Shown here one piece after another: positions 19,275-27,884 of a DNA stretch of 64,000 nt (its first letter is position 1; each line of letters begins with the position of its first letter). A program made the translations under genes and the position numbers. This DNA is from Nocardiopsis sp. N85. GTDB lineage: Bacteria; Actinomycetota; Actinomycetes; Streptosporangiales; Streptosporangiaceae. The notes beneath the pieces were generated by a model. That model had not been told where the DNA came from, did not search any database, and saw only the letters and a list, made by a program, of their open reading frames with translations. The DNA lies in NCBI RefSeq assembly GCF_028882275.1, contig NZ_JARBUT010000003.1:62001-126000 (forward strand), written 5' to 3'.

Positions 19275-19700
19275 GTGACCGAAGAAACCGCTGTACCCAT
19301 GGCCGACGCCACCGGTGTACGCGACGCCGTCACCGTCAACATGCCCGCGGACAGCGCTTATCTGTCCGTCCTGCGCACGGCGACGGCCGGCCTGGCGGCC
19401 AGGCTCGACTTCACCCTCGACGAGATCGAGGACCTGAGGATCGGGGTCGACGAGGCCTGCGCGATGCTCCTCTCCCAGGCACTGCCCGGCACGGAGCTGA
19501 CCACCGAATTCGAACTCACTCCGGACGGAATGCGCATCTCCGTCTCGGTGATCACCGCCGACGGCCGACTGCCGGCCCGCGACACCTTCGCCTGGACGGT
19601 GCTGTCCGCCCTGGCCGGAGAGGTCGACGCCGAGGTCGGACCCGACGACCGTGTCTCCATCGTCCTGTACAAACGCCGTGGCGCCTTGGAGCCGGCGTGA
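19275..19700 (+). CDS. Anti-sigma factor, RsbW/UsfX-like
   Basis: 141 residues from GTG 19275, directly after the RBS AAGGAGGG. It is a small GHKL-fold protein (ATLAGLAARLDFTLDEIEDLR-like helices around residues 35-60; IGVDEACAMLL around 60-70). The N-box asparagine of SpoIIAB/RsbW kinases is not obvious (EACAM) and no Gly-rich ATP-lid motif is visible, so kinase activity may be weak or absent, as in the divergent UsfX group. The downstream SigF-type gene overlaps by four bases (GTGA), so this should be the partner that binds and holds that sigma factor. Confidence 0.8.
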   Translation: MTEETAVPMADATGVRDAVTVNMPADSAYLSVLRTATAGLAARLDFTLDEIEDLRIGVDEACAMLLSQALPGTELTTEFELTPDGMRISVSVITADGRLPARDTFAWTVLSALAGEVDAEVGPDDRVSIVLYKRRGALEPA

Positions 19701-20500
19701 GCGAAAGGGGGCCCGCTCTGACCGCGAAGACCGAGCACGCGGTGCCCGACCGGGCGCGCGCGAGAGCGCTGTTCGAACGCCTCAACGAACTCGAAGCCGA
19801 TTCCGAGGAACGGCGCAGGATCCGTGACGAGCTCGTGGAACTCCACCTGCCCTTGGTGGAGTACCTGGCCCGCCGGTTCCGCAACAGGGGGGAATGGCTC
19901 GACGACCTCACCCAGGTCGCCACGATCGGGCTGATCAAGTCCATCGACCGGTTCGATCTGGAACGCGGGGTGGAGTTCTCGACCTACGCCACACCGACGA
20001 TCGTCGGTGAGATCAAGCGTCACTTCCGGGACAAGGGGTGGGCCGTCCGGGTCCCCCGGCGTCTCCAGGAACTGAAGCTCTCGCTGACCAAGGCGGTCAG
20101 TGACCTGTCGCAGCGCGAGGGTCGCTCGCCGACGGTCGCCGAACTGGCCACCTATCTCCAGATGACCGAGGAGGAGGTGCTGGAGGGCCTGGAGTCCGCC
20201 AACGCCTACTCGACGGTGTCGCTGGACGCGCCCGACAGCGGGGACGAGGACGCCCCCGCGGTGGCCGACTCCCTGGGGATCGTGGACGAGTCCCTGGAGG
20301 GCGTGGAGTACCGGGAGTCCCTCAAACCGCTCTTGGAGCAGTTGCCGCCCCGCGAGAAGCGGATCCTGCTCCTGAGGTTCTTCGGGAACATGACCCAGTC
20401 ACAGATCGCCCAGGAACTCGGCATCTCCCAGATGCACGTGTCCCGTCTGCTGGCGCGGACCCTGGCCCAACTGCGTCAGGCCCTGACCACCGACGATTGA
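19697..20500 (+). CDS. RNA polymerase sigma factor, SigB/SigF/SigG subfamily
   Basis: 267 residues from GTG 19697, which overlaps the anti-sigma stop. It has region 2 (LVEYLARRFRNRGEWLDDLTQVATIGLIKSID, split about 50-85; FSTYATPTIVGEIKRHFRD), region 3 (VPRRLQELKLSLTKAVSDL) and region 4 (LPPREKRILLLRFFGNMTQS, HVSRLLARTL). Region 1.1 is absent. This is a group-3 alternative sigma factor for general stress or development, controlled through the linked RsbW-like protein. Its promoter targets cannot be predicted from the window. Confidence 0.93.
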   Translation: MSERGPALTAKTEHAVPDRARARALFERLNELEADSEERRRIRDELVELHLPLVEYLARRFRNRGEWLDDLTQVATIGLIKSIDRFDLERGVEFSTYATPTIVGEIKRHFRDKGWAVRVPRRLQELKLSLTKAVSDLSQREGRSPTVAELATYLQMTEEEVLEGLESANAYSTVSLDAPDSGDEDAPAVADSLGIVDESLEGVEYRESLKPLLEQLPPREKRILLLRFFGNMTQSQIAQELGISQMHVSRLLARTLAQLRQALTTDD

Positions 20501-20521
20501 CGCCCCGCCGACGACCGCGGA

Positions 20522-20932
20522 CTAACGGTTCCGCTCCCCCCACTCACCTGGGAAGAGCGCCGCGGTCGTCGGCGGCGAGAGCACCGCCGCCGAGGCGGCC
20601 ACGGCCACGGCGGCGAGCCCGGCACCGATGACGACCTGGCCGCTGGTGAACATGTAGTACGCCACCACGCCGAGGAAGATCTGCGTCACGAAGACCGGTG
20701 TGCGCGCCCAGTCGTTCAGCCGCCACAGGCCGCGGGCGACGAAGATCAGCAGCGCGCCCACGCCCAGGCCGATCGCGGTGAGGGGGATCGCGCTGCTCAG
20801 CTCGCCGGTGCGGCCGGTGATCGCGATGAACATGCTGTAGACGCCGCCGACGACCGCGGCCACCCCGATCAGCGCCTCCAGCGCTGCGGCGATGACGACG
20901 GTGTACGGGCGGGAAGAGACCTCGGAAGACAC
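20522..20932 (-). CDS. Small integral membrane protein, hypothetical
   Basis: 136 residues with four predicted membrane helices (about 10-35, 45-68, 75-95, 98-120), a short Ser-rich N-terminus and a polar C-terminal end (FPGEWGERNR). A few charged residues (RLNDWAR) sit in the loop between helices 2 and 3. I recognise no family. It is convergent with the sigma factor gene, 21 bases away, and divergent from the diacylglycerol-kinase-like gene. Confidence 0.7.
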   Translation of the reverse strand: MSSEVSSRPYTVVIAAALEALIGVAAVVGGVYSMFIAITGRTGELSSAIPLTAIGLGVGALLIFVARGLWRLNDWARTPVFVTQIFLGVVAYYMFTSGQVVIGAGLAAVAVAASAAVLSPPTTAALFPGEWGERNR

Positions 20933-21021
20933 CTCACGAGGTTATCCCCGCACCGACTCCCCCGTGTCCCGCCCCGCCCTCTCACGGCGCCGAGCCGGAT
21001 CCTTACCCCTAGACTGACCGT

Positions 21022-21954
21022 GTGCGCGCCCTTTTCATCGTGAACCCCCAGGCGACCACGACCACATCGCGGACCCGCGAGGTGATCATGGGCGCCCTGT
21101 CGTCGGAGCTGGACGTCACCGTCGCCGAGACCGAGTACCGCGAACACGCGAGCGAGCTGGCCCGCGCGTCCGCGGCGGACGGATACGAGCTGGTGGTGAG
21201 TCTGGGCGGTGACGGCACCGTCAACGAGGTCGTCAACGGCCTCCTCGCGGCCCCCCCGGAGTTGAAACGACCGCGCTACGCGGTGATCCCCGGCGGCAGC
21301 GCCAACGTCTTCATCCGCGCCCTGGGGGTGTCGGGCGACCCGGTGGAGGCCACCGGGACCATCATGGAGGCGCTACGGGCGGGCCGGGAGCGCGAGATCA
21401 ACCTGGGTCGGATCACCAGTGACAGGGACGACCGCCACTTCACCTTCTGTGCCGGCTTCGGCTGGGACGCGGACGTGGTCCAGCGGGTGGAGCACGAACG
21501 CGCGAACGGGCGGAAGGCGACGCCGGCGCTGTACGCGGAGGTCGCCTTCAAGCTGTTCTTCGGCGGCGATATCCGCGATCCGTCACTGAGCGTGCGGACC
21601 CGCGGAGGCGCCGTTCGCGATGTGTATTTCGCTCTCGTCACCAACGCCACACCGTGGACTTACGCGGGAGCCCTCCCGATCCAGCCGACCCCGGCGTCGC
21701 GTTTCGAGCTGGGCTTGGACGCTTTCGCGCTCACCCAGGCCTCGCACCCGCTGACCGGCTGGATCCTTTCGCAGATGTGCTTCCCCAAAGGGCTCCCGGC
21801 ACGCGGCGACGGGTACCTGACCTGGCACGACCAGGAGTCGCTACGGATCACGTCACCTCATCCGCGGGCGTTCCAAATCGATGGGGAGTACCTCGGGGAG
21901 CGCGAAGAGGTCAACTTCCATTCCGTACCGAAGGCATTACGAATCGTCTGTTAA
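21022..21954 (+). CDS. Diacylglycerol kinase / sphingosine kinase catalytic-domain protein
   Basis: 310 residues, GTG start. The nucleotide-binding signature GGDGTVNEV is at residues 62-70, with the upstream strand LFIVNPQA at the N-terminus and PGGSANVFIRALG after about residue 92; all are typical of the DAGK catalytic domain. The C-terminal beta-sandwich domain ends with AFQIDGEYLGEREEV. It probably phosphorylates a lipid such as diacylglycerol. In actinobacteria this gene often sits upstream of whiB1, as here. Confidence 0.9.
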   Translation: MRALFIVNPQATTTTSRTREVIMGALSSELDVTVAETEYREHASELARASAADGYELVVSLGGDGTVNEVVNGLLAAPPELKRPRYAVIPGGSANVFIRALGVSGDPVEATGTIMEALRAGREREINLGRITSDRDDRHFTFCAGFGWDADVVQRVEHERANGRKATPALYAEVAFKLFFGGDIRDPSLSVRTRGGAVRDVYFALVTNATPWTYAGALPIQPTPASRFELGLDAFALTQASHPLTGWILSQMCFPKGLPARGDGYLTWHDQESLRITSPHPRAFQIDGEYLGEREEVNFHSVPKALRIVC

Positions 21955-22229
21955 TTGTCGGGTAAGGCGCCATTCAACGGCACTGTGACGCATGCGACAC
22001 GGCTTACGGGACCTTTGACCCCGAGCCCCCTTGCACGGCAGGTTCAAGCCTGCCACGCTCAAGATATCGCCGCGAGTTACGGGCGAGTTAATTCGGGCGT
22101 TTCCCATGTGGCCACGGGGTGAACCCGTGACCAGGACCCCTCCGGTGGGACCCATCCACCGGGCGCCCGCCGCGCACTGTTCGTGAAAATCTTCACAAGC
22201 CCCGGACCTCGACATGAGGAGTGGACCGC
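21955..22229 (+). other. whiB1 upstream regulatory region
   Basis: 275 bases without a gene. The proximal part contains the CRP-like palindrome listed separately. The distal part is unusually A+T-containing for this genome (about 22060-22090) and probably carries promoter sequences. Confidence 0.4.
22182..22197 (+). promoter_or_regulatory. CRP-like binding site upstream of whiB1
   Basis: CGTGAAAATCTTCACA matches the CRP/FNR-type consensus TGTGA-N6-TCACA at nine of ten defined positions, and is centred about 40 bases before the whiB1 ATG. Mycobacterial whiB1 is known to be controlled by CRP (Rv3676), so a cAMP-receptor protein is the probable regulator. Confidence 0.6.
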
Positions 22230-22487
22230 ATGGACTGGCGCCATGACGCAGCCTGCCGTGACGAAGACCCCGAACTCTTCTTTCCCATCGGCAACTTCGG
22301 CCCCGCCCTGTTGCAGATCGAAGAGGCCAAGGCCGTGTGCCGCCGCTGCCCCGTCAGCTCCGCCTGTCTGACCTGGGCGTTGGAGAGCGGCCAGGACGGC
22401 GGCGTCTGGGGAGGCACCAGCGAGGACGAACGCCGGCTGCTCAAGAAGCGGCGCGGCATCCCTCATCGTCCGATGGTACGCAGCTGA
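22230..22487 (+). CDS. whiB1: WhiB family iron-sulfur transcription factor WhiB1/WblE
   Basis: 85 residues from ATG 22230 (RBS GAGGAG, 8 bases upstream). The four [4Fe-4S] cysteines are Cys9, Cys37, Cys40 and Cys46 in the C-x27-C-x2-C-x5-C pattern, followed by the GVWGG turn and a basic tail (RRLLKKRR). The N-terminal DWRHDAACRDEDPELFFP is nearly identical to mycobacterial WhiB1, an essential, NO-sensitive protein that binds the primary sigma factor region 4. Synteny with a pdtaS-type gene next to it is the same as Rv3219-Rv3220c. Confidence 0.95.
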   Translation: MDWRHDAACRDEDPELFFPIGNFGPALLQIEEAKAVCRRCPVSSACLTWALESGQDGGVWGGTSEDERRLLKKRRGIPHRPMVRS

Positions 22488-22533
22488 TCCGACGTTCCCG
22501 CACCGCCCCCCTGTCAACGACGGGGTGCGGCCA

Positions 22534-22570
22534 CGAGGGTCCCCGCCCGGCGCAGCGGGGACGCCCCTCG
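22534..22570 (+). terminator. Hairpin downstream of whiB1
   Basis: Two-tier stem: CGAGGG / CCCTCG outside and CCCCGC / GCGGGG inside, with small asymmetric bulges. It lies between whiB1 and the convergent pdtaS gene and is a likely terminator. Confidence 0.5.
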
Positions 22571-22668
22571 TACCCGATCCCGGGGCGGCCGCCAGGCCGT
22601 ATCCCGTGGACGCCCTCGCTCCCCTCGACGGAATCCGGGCCCTTCGGCCCGAACCCGAAGAGCACACC

Positions 22669-24219
22669 CTAGGGCAGCGACGCCTCCTCGCGGTCCAGCG
22701 GCAGGGTGATCGCCACCTCGGTCCCACCGCTCTCCTTGGGCTTGATCGCCAGGGTCCCGCCGAGTTCTCCCACGATCAGGGTCCGCACGATCTGCAACCC
22801 CAGGCTCGTGGTCCCCTCCAGGTCGAAGTCCTCCGGCAGCCCGCCGCCGTCGTCGGACACCGCCAGTTCCAGGCTCCCCGCGCCCACGTACCCCGGGACG
22901 CCCTCGAAGCGGCGGACCCGCACCTCGATCGATCCCGGCCCCTGCCCCAGTCCGTGCTCCACCGCGTTCTGCACCAGTTCCGCCAGCACCATCGACAACG
23001 GTGTCGCCACCAGGGCGTTGAGCCGGCCGAACCCACCCACCCGGCGCGGGATCACGGTGCTGCCCGATGAGGTGGAGGAGACCTCCGCCGCCATCTGGAT
23101 GACCCGGTCGGCGATGTCGTCGAAATCGACGACCTCGTCGGGGGTGTGGGACAGCATCTCGTGGACGATCGCGATGGAGCCGACCCGGCCCACCGCCTCG
23201 TCCAAGGCCGCCCGCGCCTCGGGCACGTCCAGCCGCCGCGCCTGCAACCGCAGCAGGGCCGCCACGGTCTGGAGGTTGTTCTTCACCCGGTGGTGGATCT
23301 CCCGGATGGTGGCGTCCTTGGTCATCAACTCGCGTTCACGCCGCCGCAGTTCGGTGACGTCCCGGACCATCACCAGCGCGCCGATGCGCACCTCGTCGAT
23401 GATGAGCGGGATCGCGCGCAACTGCACGGTGACCCCGCGGGCGTCCACCTCCGCCTCCTGCGGAGCCCGGCCGCCGGCGGTGTAGGTCAGGTTCTCGTCG
23501 CGGGCCTCACCCTGCACCGCCAACTCCAGGGTGATGCGGTCCAGCCGGGCCCCCACCAGGTCGGCGGTCAGGCCCAGACGCCGGTAGGCGGACAGGGCGT
23601 TGGGGCTGGCGTAGACCACCTCGCCGTTCTGGTCCAGGCGCAGCAGGCCGTCCCCCACCCGGGGGGAGCGCACCATGAGCGGCCCCTGGTCGATGAAGGG
23701 GAACACGCCCTCGGCGATCATCTGCGCCAGGTCGCCGGCGCTCTGGAGATAGGTGAGCTCCAACCGGCTGGGCGTGCGCGCCGAACTCAGATTGGTACTG
23801 CGCTGGATCACCGCTATGAGGTTGCCCTCGCGGCGCACCGGAATGGTCTCCTCCCGCACCGGTACCCCGCCCGACCAGTCCGGGTCCCCGTCCCGACAGA
23901 TGCGACCCTCGCGCCAGGCGCGGTCGATGAGCGCCCTGCGGCCCACCACCCGGGGGGCCGAACGGGAGGTGACGTCCGTCATGTCGTCGTAGAGGACGGC
24001 CTCGACCAGGTCGTCCTGGAACGCCGTGGGCCCGGTCGTGGGGCGCATCTGGGCGATGGACACCCAACCGTCGTCCTCGCGCAACCGTACCCACAGGACC
24101 AGATCCGCGAAGGAGAGGTCCGCCAGCAACTGCCAGTCGGAGACCAGGGCGTGGATCCACTCCAGATCCGCCTGTTCGAGGGACGTGTGACGCCTGATGA
24201 GATCACTGAGGTGAGGCAC
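22669..24219 (-). CDS. pdtaS: PdtaS-type sensor histidine kinase (GAF-PAS-HisKA_2-HATPase)
   Basis: 516 residues with no membrane segment, so a cytosolic sensor. Order: N-terminal GAF-like domain (about 1-180), PAS-like domain (about 185-290; LLRLDQNGEVVYASPNALS), a HisKA_2 dimerisation and phosphoacceptor region (REIHHRVKNNLQTVAALLRL, His309/His310) and a HATPase domain (N-box ELVQNAVEHG; G-box DDGGGLPEDF; TSLGLQIVRTL). In mycobacteria PdtaS acts with the RNA-binding ANTAR response regulator PdtaR; no pdtaR gene is in this window. It is convergent with whiB1 and divergent from dasR. Confidence 0.93.
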   Translation of the reverse strand: MPHLSDLIRRHTSLEQADLEWIHALVSDWQLLADLSFADLVLWVRLREDDGWVSIAQMRPTTGPTAFQDDLVEAVLYDDMTDVTSRSAPRVVGRRALIDRAWREGRICRDGDPDWSGGVPVREETIPVRREGNLIAVIQRSTNLSSARTPSRLELTYLQSAGDLAQMIAEGVFPFIDQGPLMVRSPRVGDGLLRLDQNGEVVYASPNALSAYRRLGLTADLVGARLDRITLELAVQGEARDENLTYTAGGRAPQEAEVDARGVTVQLRAIPLIIDEVRIGALVMVRDVTELRRRERELMTKDATIREIHHRVKNNLQTVAALLRLQARRLDVPEARAALDEAVGRVGSIAIVHEMLSHTPDEVVDFDDIADRVIQMAAEVSSTSSGSTVIPRRVGGFGRLNALVATPLSMVLAELVQNAVEHGLGQGPGSIEVRVRRFEGVPGYVGAGSLELAVSDDGGGLPEDFDLEGTTSLGLQIVRTLIVGELGGTLAIKPKESGGTEVAITLPLDREEASLP

Positions 24220-24270
24220 TCACAAATCATCCCATGAAGGCGTGCATACTCAAGAGGTACGCGCTCGACC

Positions 24271-24286
24271 AGTGGTCCACACCAAT
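24271..24286 (+). promoter_or_regulatory. dre-like DasR operator upstream of dasR
   Basis: AGTGGTCCACACCAAT matches the DasR-responsive element consensus A(G/C)TGGTCTAGACCA(G/C)T at 13 of 16 positions. It lies 33-48 bases before the dasR ATG, which suggests autoregulation. Confidence 0.65.
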
Positions 24287-24318
24287 TCTCAGGGCGCGCT
24301 CGAACGCGGAGGAGACCG

Positions 24319-25059
24319 ATGACCGGGCAGGGCACACTGGACGGCAACCCCCGGGTGCCGAAGTACTACCAGGTGAAAAAGCAGCTCTTGGAACTCATCG
24401 AGGCGATGCCCGCGGGCAATCCGGTGCCTCCGGAACGGGCTCTGGCCACCCAGTTCGGGACCTCGCGCACCACCGTGCGCCAAGCCCTCACGGAGATGGT
24501 CGTGGAGGGGCGCCTGCTGCGCATCCAGGGCAAGGGGACGTTCGTCGCCAAGCCCAAGGTCGCCCAGGTGCTCCAGCTCACCAGTTACACCCAGGAGATG
24601 CGCTCACACGGCCTGCACCCCGCCACGCGCATCCTCGATGTGAGCTACATCAACGCCGACGACCAGCTCGCCGAGCTCCTGGCGATCCGCTCGGGCGGGC
24701 GCGTGCTGCGCATCGAACGGCTGCGGCTGGCCAACGGGGAGCCGATGGCGGTGGAGACCGCCCATCTGGCGGCTCGTCGCTTCCCGGGGCTACGACGGCA
24801 GCTGGACCGCTACGCCTCGCTCTACGAGGCGCTGTCGAGCGCCTACGACGTCTCCCTCTCCGAGGCGGAGGCGTCCATCGAGACGGTGCTGGCGACCCCC
24901 AACGAGGCCCGGCTGCTCGGGGTGGACGTGGGACTGCCGCTGGTGCTGCACTGCCAGCACAGTTTCGACCGGGAGGGGCACCCGGTCGAATGGGTCCGTT
25001 CGCTGTACCGGGGCGACCGCTACAAGTTCGTCACCCGGCTGCGGCCGCCGACCGACTGA
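24319..25059 (+). CDS. dasR: GntR/HutC family regulator DasR
   Basis: 246 residues, N-terminal GntR winged helix ([38 protein letters not shown]) and a C-terminal UTRA effector domain starting at [17 protein letters not shown]. Close agreement with streptomycete DasR across its length ([49 protein letters not shown] at the end). DasR is a global repressor of aminosugar (GlcNAc/chitin) uptake and metabolism, relieved by glucosamine-6-phosphate. nagA lies about 22 kb away in this window, and a dre-like site precedes dasR itself. Confidence 0.9.
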   Translation: MTGQGTLDGNPRVPKYYQVKKQLLELIEAMPAGNPVPPERALATQFGTSRTTVRQALTEMVVEGRLLRIQGKGTFVAKPKVAQVLQLTSYTQEMRSHGLHPATRILDVSYINADDQLAELLAIRSGGRVLRIERLRLANGEPMAVETAHLAARRFPGLRRQLDRYASLYEALSSAYDVSLSEAEASIETVLATPNEARLLGVDVGLPLVLHCQHSFDREGHPVEWVRSLYRGDRYKFVTRLRPPTD

Positions 25060-25060
25060 C

Positions 25061-25089
25061 CGGGGCACCGCGCGGCGCGCGGTGCCCCG
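25061..25089. terminator. Bidirectional terminator between dasR and HD-domain genes
   Basis: Perfect 13-bp stem (CGGGGCACCGCGC and its complement) with a 3-base loop. It sits between the convergent dasR stop and the stop of the second HD-domain gene. Confidence 0.75.
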
Positions 25090-25116
25090 GCCCCGCCGAC
25101 CCCGGCGGGAGGGACC

Positions 25117-26451
25117 TCACTCGCGTTCGAGCACGGCGGCCAGGGCGTCCACCACCCCGGGGTCGTACTCGCTGCCCGCGTCCATGCGCAGCCGTTCCAG
25201 TACCGCCGACCGGCGCTCGGCGTCGCCGTTCTCCCCGACCAGGTCGTCGAAGGCGTTGGCCACCTTGATGATCCGGCTGCCCAGCGGCGGGACGCCCTCG
25301 TCGCCGTCGCCCGCGACCGGTTCGCACTGACGGCGCACCACCTCGGCGACGCTGTCCAGCACCCCGGTCTCGCGGATGATCCCGGCGCCCAGCTCGGCGA
25401 TGCGCCGCTGTTCCCGGGGCGAGGCCAGCACCGTCGCCCCGCCCGCGATGGGCTCGCGCAGGGACAGCTGTCCGATGTCGTGCATCAGTGCCGCGTACTC
25501 CAGCTCCAGCAGGTCGGCCTCGGCCAGCCCCAGCTCGCACGCGATCAGGTGGGACAGTCGGCTGACCCGGCGCGAGTGCCCGTTCTCCACGTACCCGCCG
25601 ACCTCGGTGACCCGGGACAGGGCGCGCACGGTCTCCAGGTAGGTGCGCCGTACCTCGGCGTGGCGTCGGAAGGCCACCTGGGCGACCAGCAGCGGGGCGC
25701 TGAACACCAGCAGTCCGGCCAGGCCCGTGACCGTGCAGGACAGGGCGATGAGCACACCGCTGGAACCGATGGCCACGCCCGAGGCGAACTGGGCGCGCAT
25801 CTCGTCGCGGACGGCCACCCACAACCGGGTGCGCAGCCGTTCGGCGCGCAGTAGCGCGGCCAGCAGCCCGTCGATCCCCCACACCGCCAGCACCAGCGTG
25901 AACATGAGCAGCGTCGCCGTCACCGACGGGCCCGAGAAGTCCAGTCGTTCGGCCAAGGGGCGGAACCCGATGGCCAACAGGCCGGCGGAGAGCACCCGCC
26001 GGGCGACGTCCTCCACCCGGGGGGCGCGGCCCACGGCGATGTGCGGCAGTTCGCCCACCGCCACACCGCAGGCGACCACCGCCACCACCTGCCAGGGCGA
26101 GTGGAGTGAGGGCCCCTCCCCCAGGCTCAGCAGGAAGGCGTAGCCGACCGCTCCGGCCGAAGCGATCGGCGCGACCTCCCGGTGCCCGGGGAGGGTGATC
26201 CTGACCAGCTCGCCGACCGCGATGACCAGGCAGAAGGACAGCGCCACGTAGGGTTCGACGAACCCGGTGGCCGACGTCCACACCAGGGCGGCCAGGGAGA
26301 TGGCGCCCACGGCCGCGACCAGGATCGCGCGCACCGGCCGTGAGGTCCGCCAGATCGGGCCGCGGGGGCGCTGGTGGCTGAGCGCGCCGCCCTCGGGGCC
26401 GATCGGTCGTCCGTCGGAGGGGCGGGGCCCCTCCGTCTGCCTCTGCGTCAT
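25117..26451 (-). CDS. Membrane protein with degenerate HD-GYP domain
   Basis: 444 residues from ATG 26451, which overlaps the stop of the upstream HD-GYP gene by one base (TGATG). The N-terminal half has about 7-8 membrane segments (residues 35-250). The C-terminal half is an HD domain: a long helix (RRHAEVRRTYLETVRALSRV), HSRRVSRLSHLIA and the HD pair in LMHDIGQLSL. The HHE/GYP part is replaced by RRQCEPVAGDGDEGVPPL, so the c-di-GMP phosphodiesterase signature is lost, although the later IIKVANAFDDL helix remains. It may be a regulatory or inactive partner of the adjacent intact protein. Confidence 0.8.
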   Translation of the reverse strand: MTQRQTEGPRPSDGRPIGPEGGALSHQRPRGPIWRTSRPVRAILVAAVGAISLAALVWTSATGFVEPYVALSFCLVIAVGELVRITLPGHREVAPIASAGAVGYAFLLSLGEGPSLHSPWQVVAVVACGVAVGELPHIAVGRAPRVEDVARRVLSAGLLAIGFRPLAERLDFSGPSVTATLLMFTLVLAVWGIDGLLAALLRAERLRTRLWVAVRDEMRAQFASGVAIGSSGVLIALSCTVTGLAGLLVFSAPLLVAQVAFRRHAEVRRTYLETVRALSRVTEVGGYVENGHSRRVSRLSHLIACELGLAEADLLELEYAALMHDIGQLSLREPIAGGATVLASPREQRRIAELGAGIIRETGVLDSVAEVVRRQCEPVAGDGDEGVPPLGSRIIKVANAFDDLVGENGDAERRSAVLERLRMDAGSEYDPGVVDALAAVLERE

Positions 26452-27884
26452 CACCGTTCCCGACCGCCCGCCGCGGTCCCGCCGGACAGCGCCGTGGTCG
26501 GGTCGGAGGTCTCGGCGGGCACGGCCACCGTCTCCTCGCCGTCCTCGTCCGTCCCCTCGGACGCCTTCGCCTCCTCGTCCGCCTCGTCGGCCGCGACCGA
26601 TCCGTAGCAGCCACCGGGCGGCTCGGCGATGTCGGGGGTCTCCCAGCCTTCGCGCTCGACCGCCCTGACCAGGGCCTCCACCATGCGCGGGTCGAACTGC
26701 GTGCCGGCACAGGCGCGCAGTTCGGTGATGGCCTCCTCCACCGACCACGCCTTGCGGTAGGAGCGGGTGGAGGTGAGGCAGTCGAAGACGTCGGCGACGC
26801 TGATGACGCGGGCGGACTCGGGGATCTCCATCCCCACCAGCCCCATCGGGTAACCGCGACCGTCGAGGCGTTCGTGGTGGTGCCGGATCCCGGCCAGGGC
26901 CTCGTCCAGGAAGCCGATCTCCCGGACGATCTCGTACCCCCTGGTCGGGTGCAGCTTGATGGCGGCGTACTCCTCGTCGGTGAGCTTGCCGGTCTTCTGC
27001 AACACCTTGGTGGGCACCCCGAGCTTGCCGATGTCGTGGAGCATGCCCGCGTAGCGGATCTTCTGCACCCGCTCGGCGGTCATGCCCAGTTCCCGGGCGA
27101 TCATGGCGGCGCCCTCGGCGACGCGCATGCAGTGCCCGCGCGTGTAGTAGTCCTTGGTCTCCACCGCCTGGCAGAGCGTGGCCAGGGTGGCCTCGTGCGC
27201 GCGTTCCTCGTCGGCCTGTTGGGCGAACGCCCACCGGGCGATGAACAGCGGCAGCAGGACCAGGAGCGGCGCGATGATCCCCACGCCGCCCCAGACCGCC
27301 GCGATCGCCAGCCCGAGCATCTGGTAGCCCATCGAGGACAGCTCGACGGCCACCAGGGGGCGCCAGTTGAACCTGCCGCGCCCGCGGGGGCGCACCTGGC
27401 CGAGCGTCCACAGCAGGACGGCGATCAGGAGGGAGTTGACCGCGGAGTGGGTCAGGACCGCGATGACGTAGGGCAGGACCACGGCCGGGAAGTCCTCCCG
27501 GCCGAGTTCCCCGACCACGCCGCCGCACAGAAGGTAGACGTGTCCCGCGGCGTACGCCGCCAGTGCGAACTGCGCCCCGTTGAAGGCCCGTTTGACCAGG
27601 TTCTGCCTGCGCACGGCGAAGCAGGAGGCGAAACCGACCACCGCGGCCCCGACCGGACCGACCAGGACGACCGCGGCCAGGGAGACGGCCGAGCTCGGCG
27701 AGATCCCCGCCTTGCCGCCCGACGGGACGCTCGTGCTGATCGACTCCGCGACCACGAACAGGAGCGCCACCAGGACCAGCGTTCGCAGATCGATACCCGC
27801 ATAGGGCCCCATGAGCACGATGGTGACAGCACTGACAACGATGATCCCGACGTAGACACGCGCGCCCCCGGGAAGAGCCCGCAC
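26451..27884 (-). CDS. Membrane HD-GYP domain protein, probable cyclic-di-GMP phosphodiesterase
   Basis: 477 residues from GTG 27884 (preceded by GGGGGTG). Seven or eight membrane segments occupy residues 8-235 (MASE-like region), then a cytoplasmic HD-GYP domain: YTRGHCMRVAEGAAMIA, HDIGKLGVP, HHHERLDGRGYPMGL and VADVFDCLTSTRSYR. The metal ligands and the GYP motif are intact. The Asp/Glu-rich C-terminal 60 residues are low-complexity. It should hydrolyse c-di-GMP or a related signal at the membrane. It is co-transcribed with the degenerate paralogue downstream. Confidence 0.87.
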   Translation of the reverse strand: MRALPGGARVYVGIIVVSAVTIVLMGPYAGIDLRTLVLVALLFVVAESISTSVPSGGKAGISPSSAVSLAAVVLVGPVGAAVVGFASCFAVRRQNLVKRAFNGAQFALAAYAAGHVYLLCGGVVGELGREDFPAVVLPYVIAVLTHSAVNSLLIAVLLWTLGQVRPRGRGRFNWRPLVAVELSSMGYQMLGLAIAAVWGGVGIIAPLLVLLPLFIARWAFAQQADEERAHEATLATLCQAVETKDYYTRGHCMRVAEGAAMIARELGMTAERVQKIRYAGMLHDIGKLGVPTKVLQKTGKLTDEEYAAIKLHPTRGYEIVREIGFLDEALAGIRHHHERLDGRGYPMGLVGMEIPESARVISVADVFDCLTSTRSYRKAWSVEEAITELRACAGTQFDPRMVEALVRAVEREGWETPDIAEPPGGCYGSVAADEADEEAKASEGTDEDGEETVAVPAETSDPTTALSGGTAAGGRER

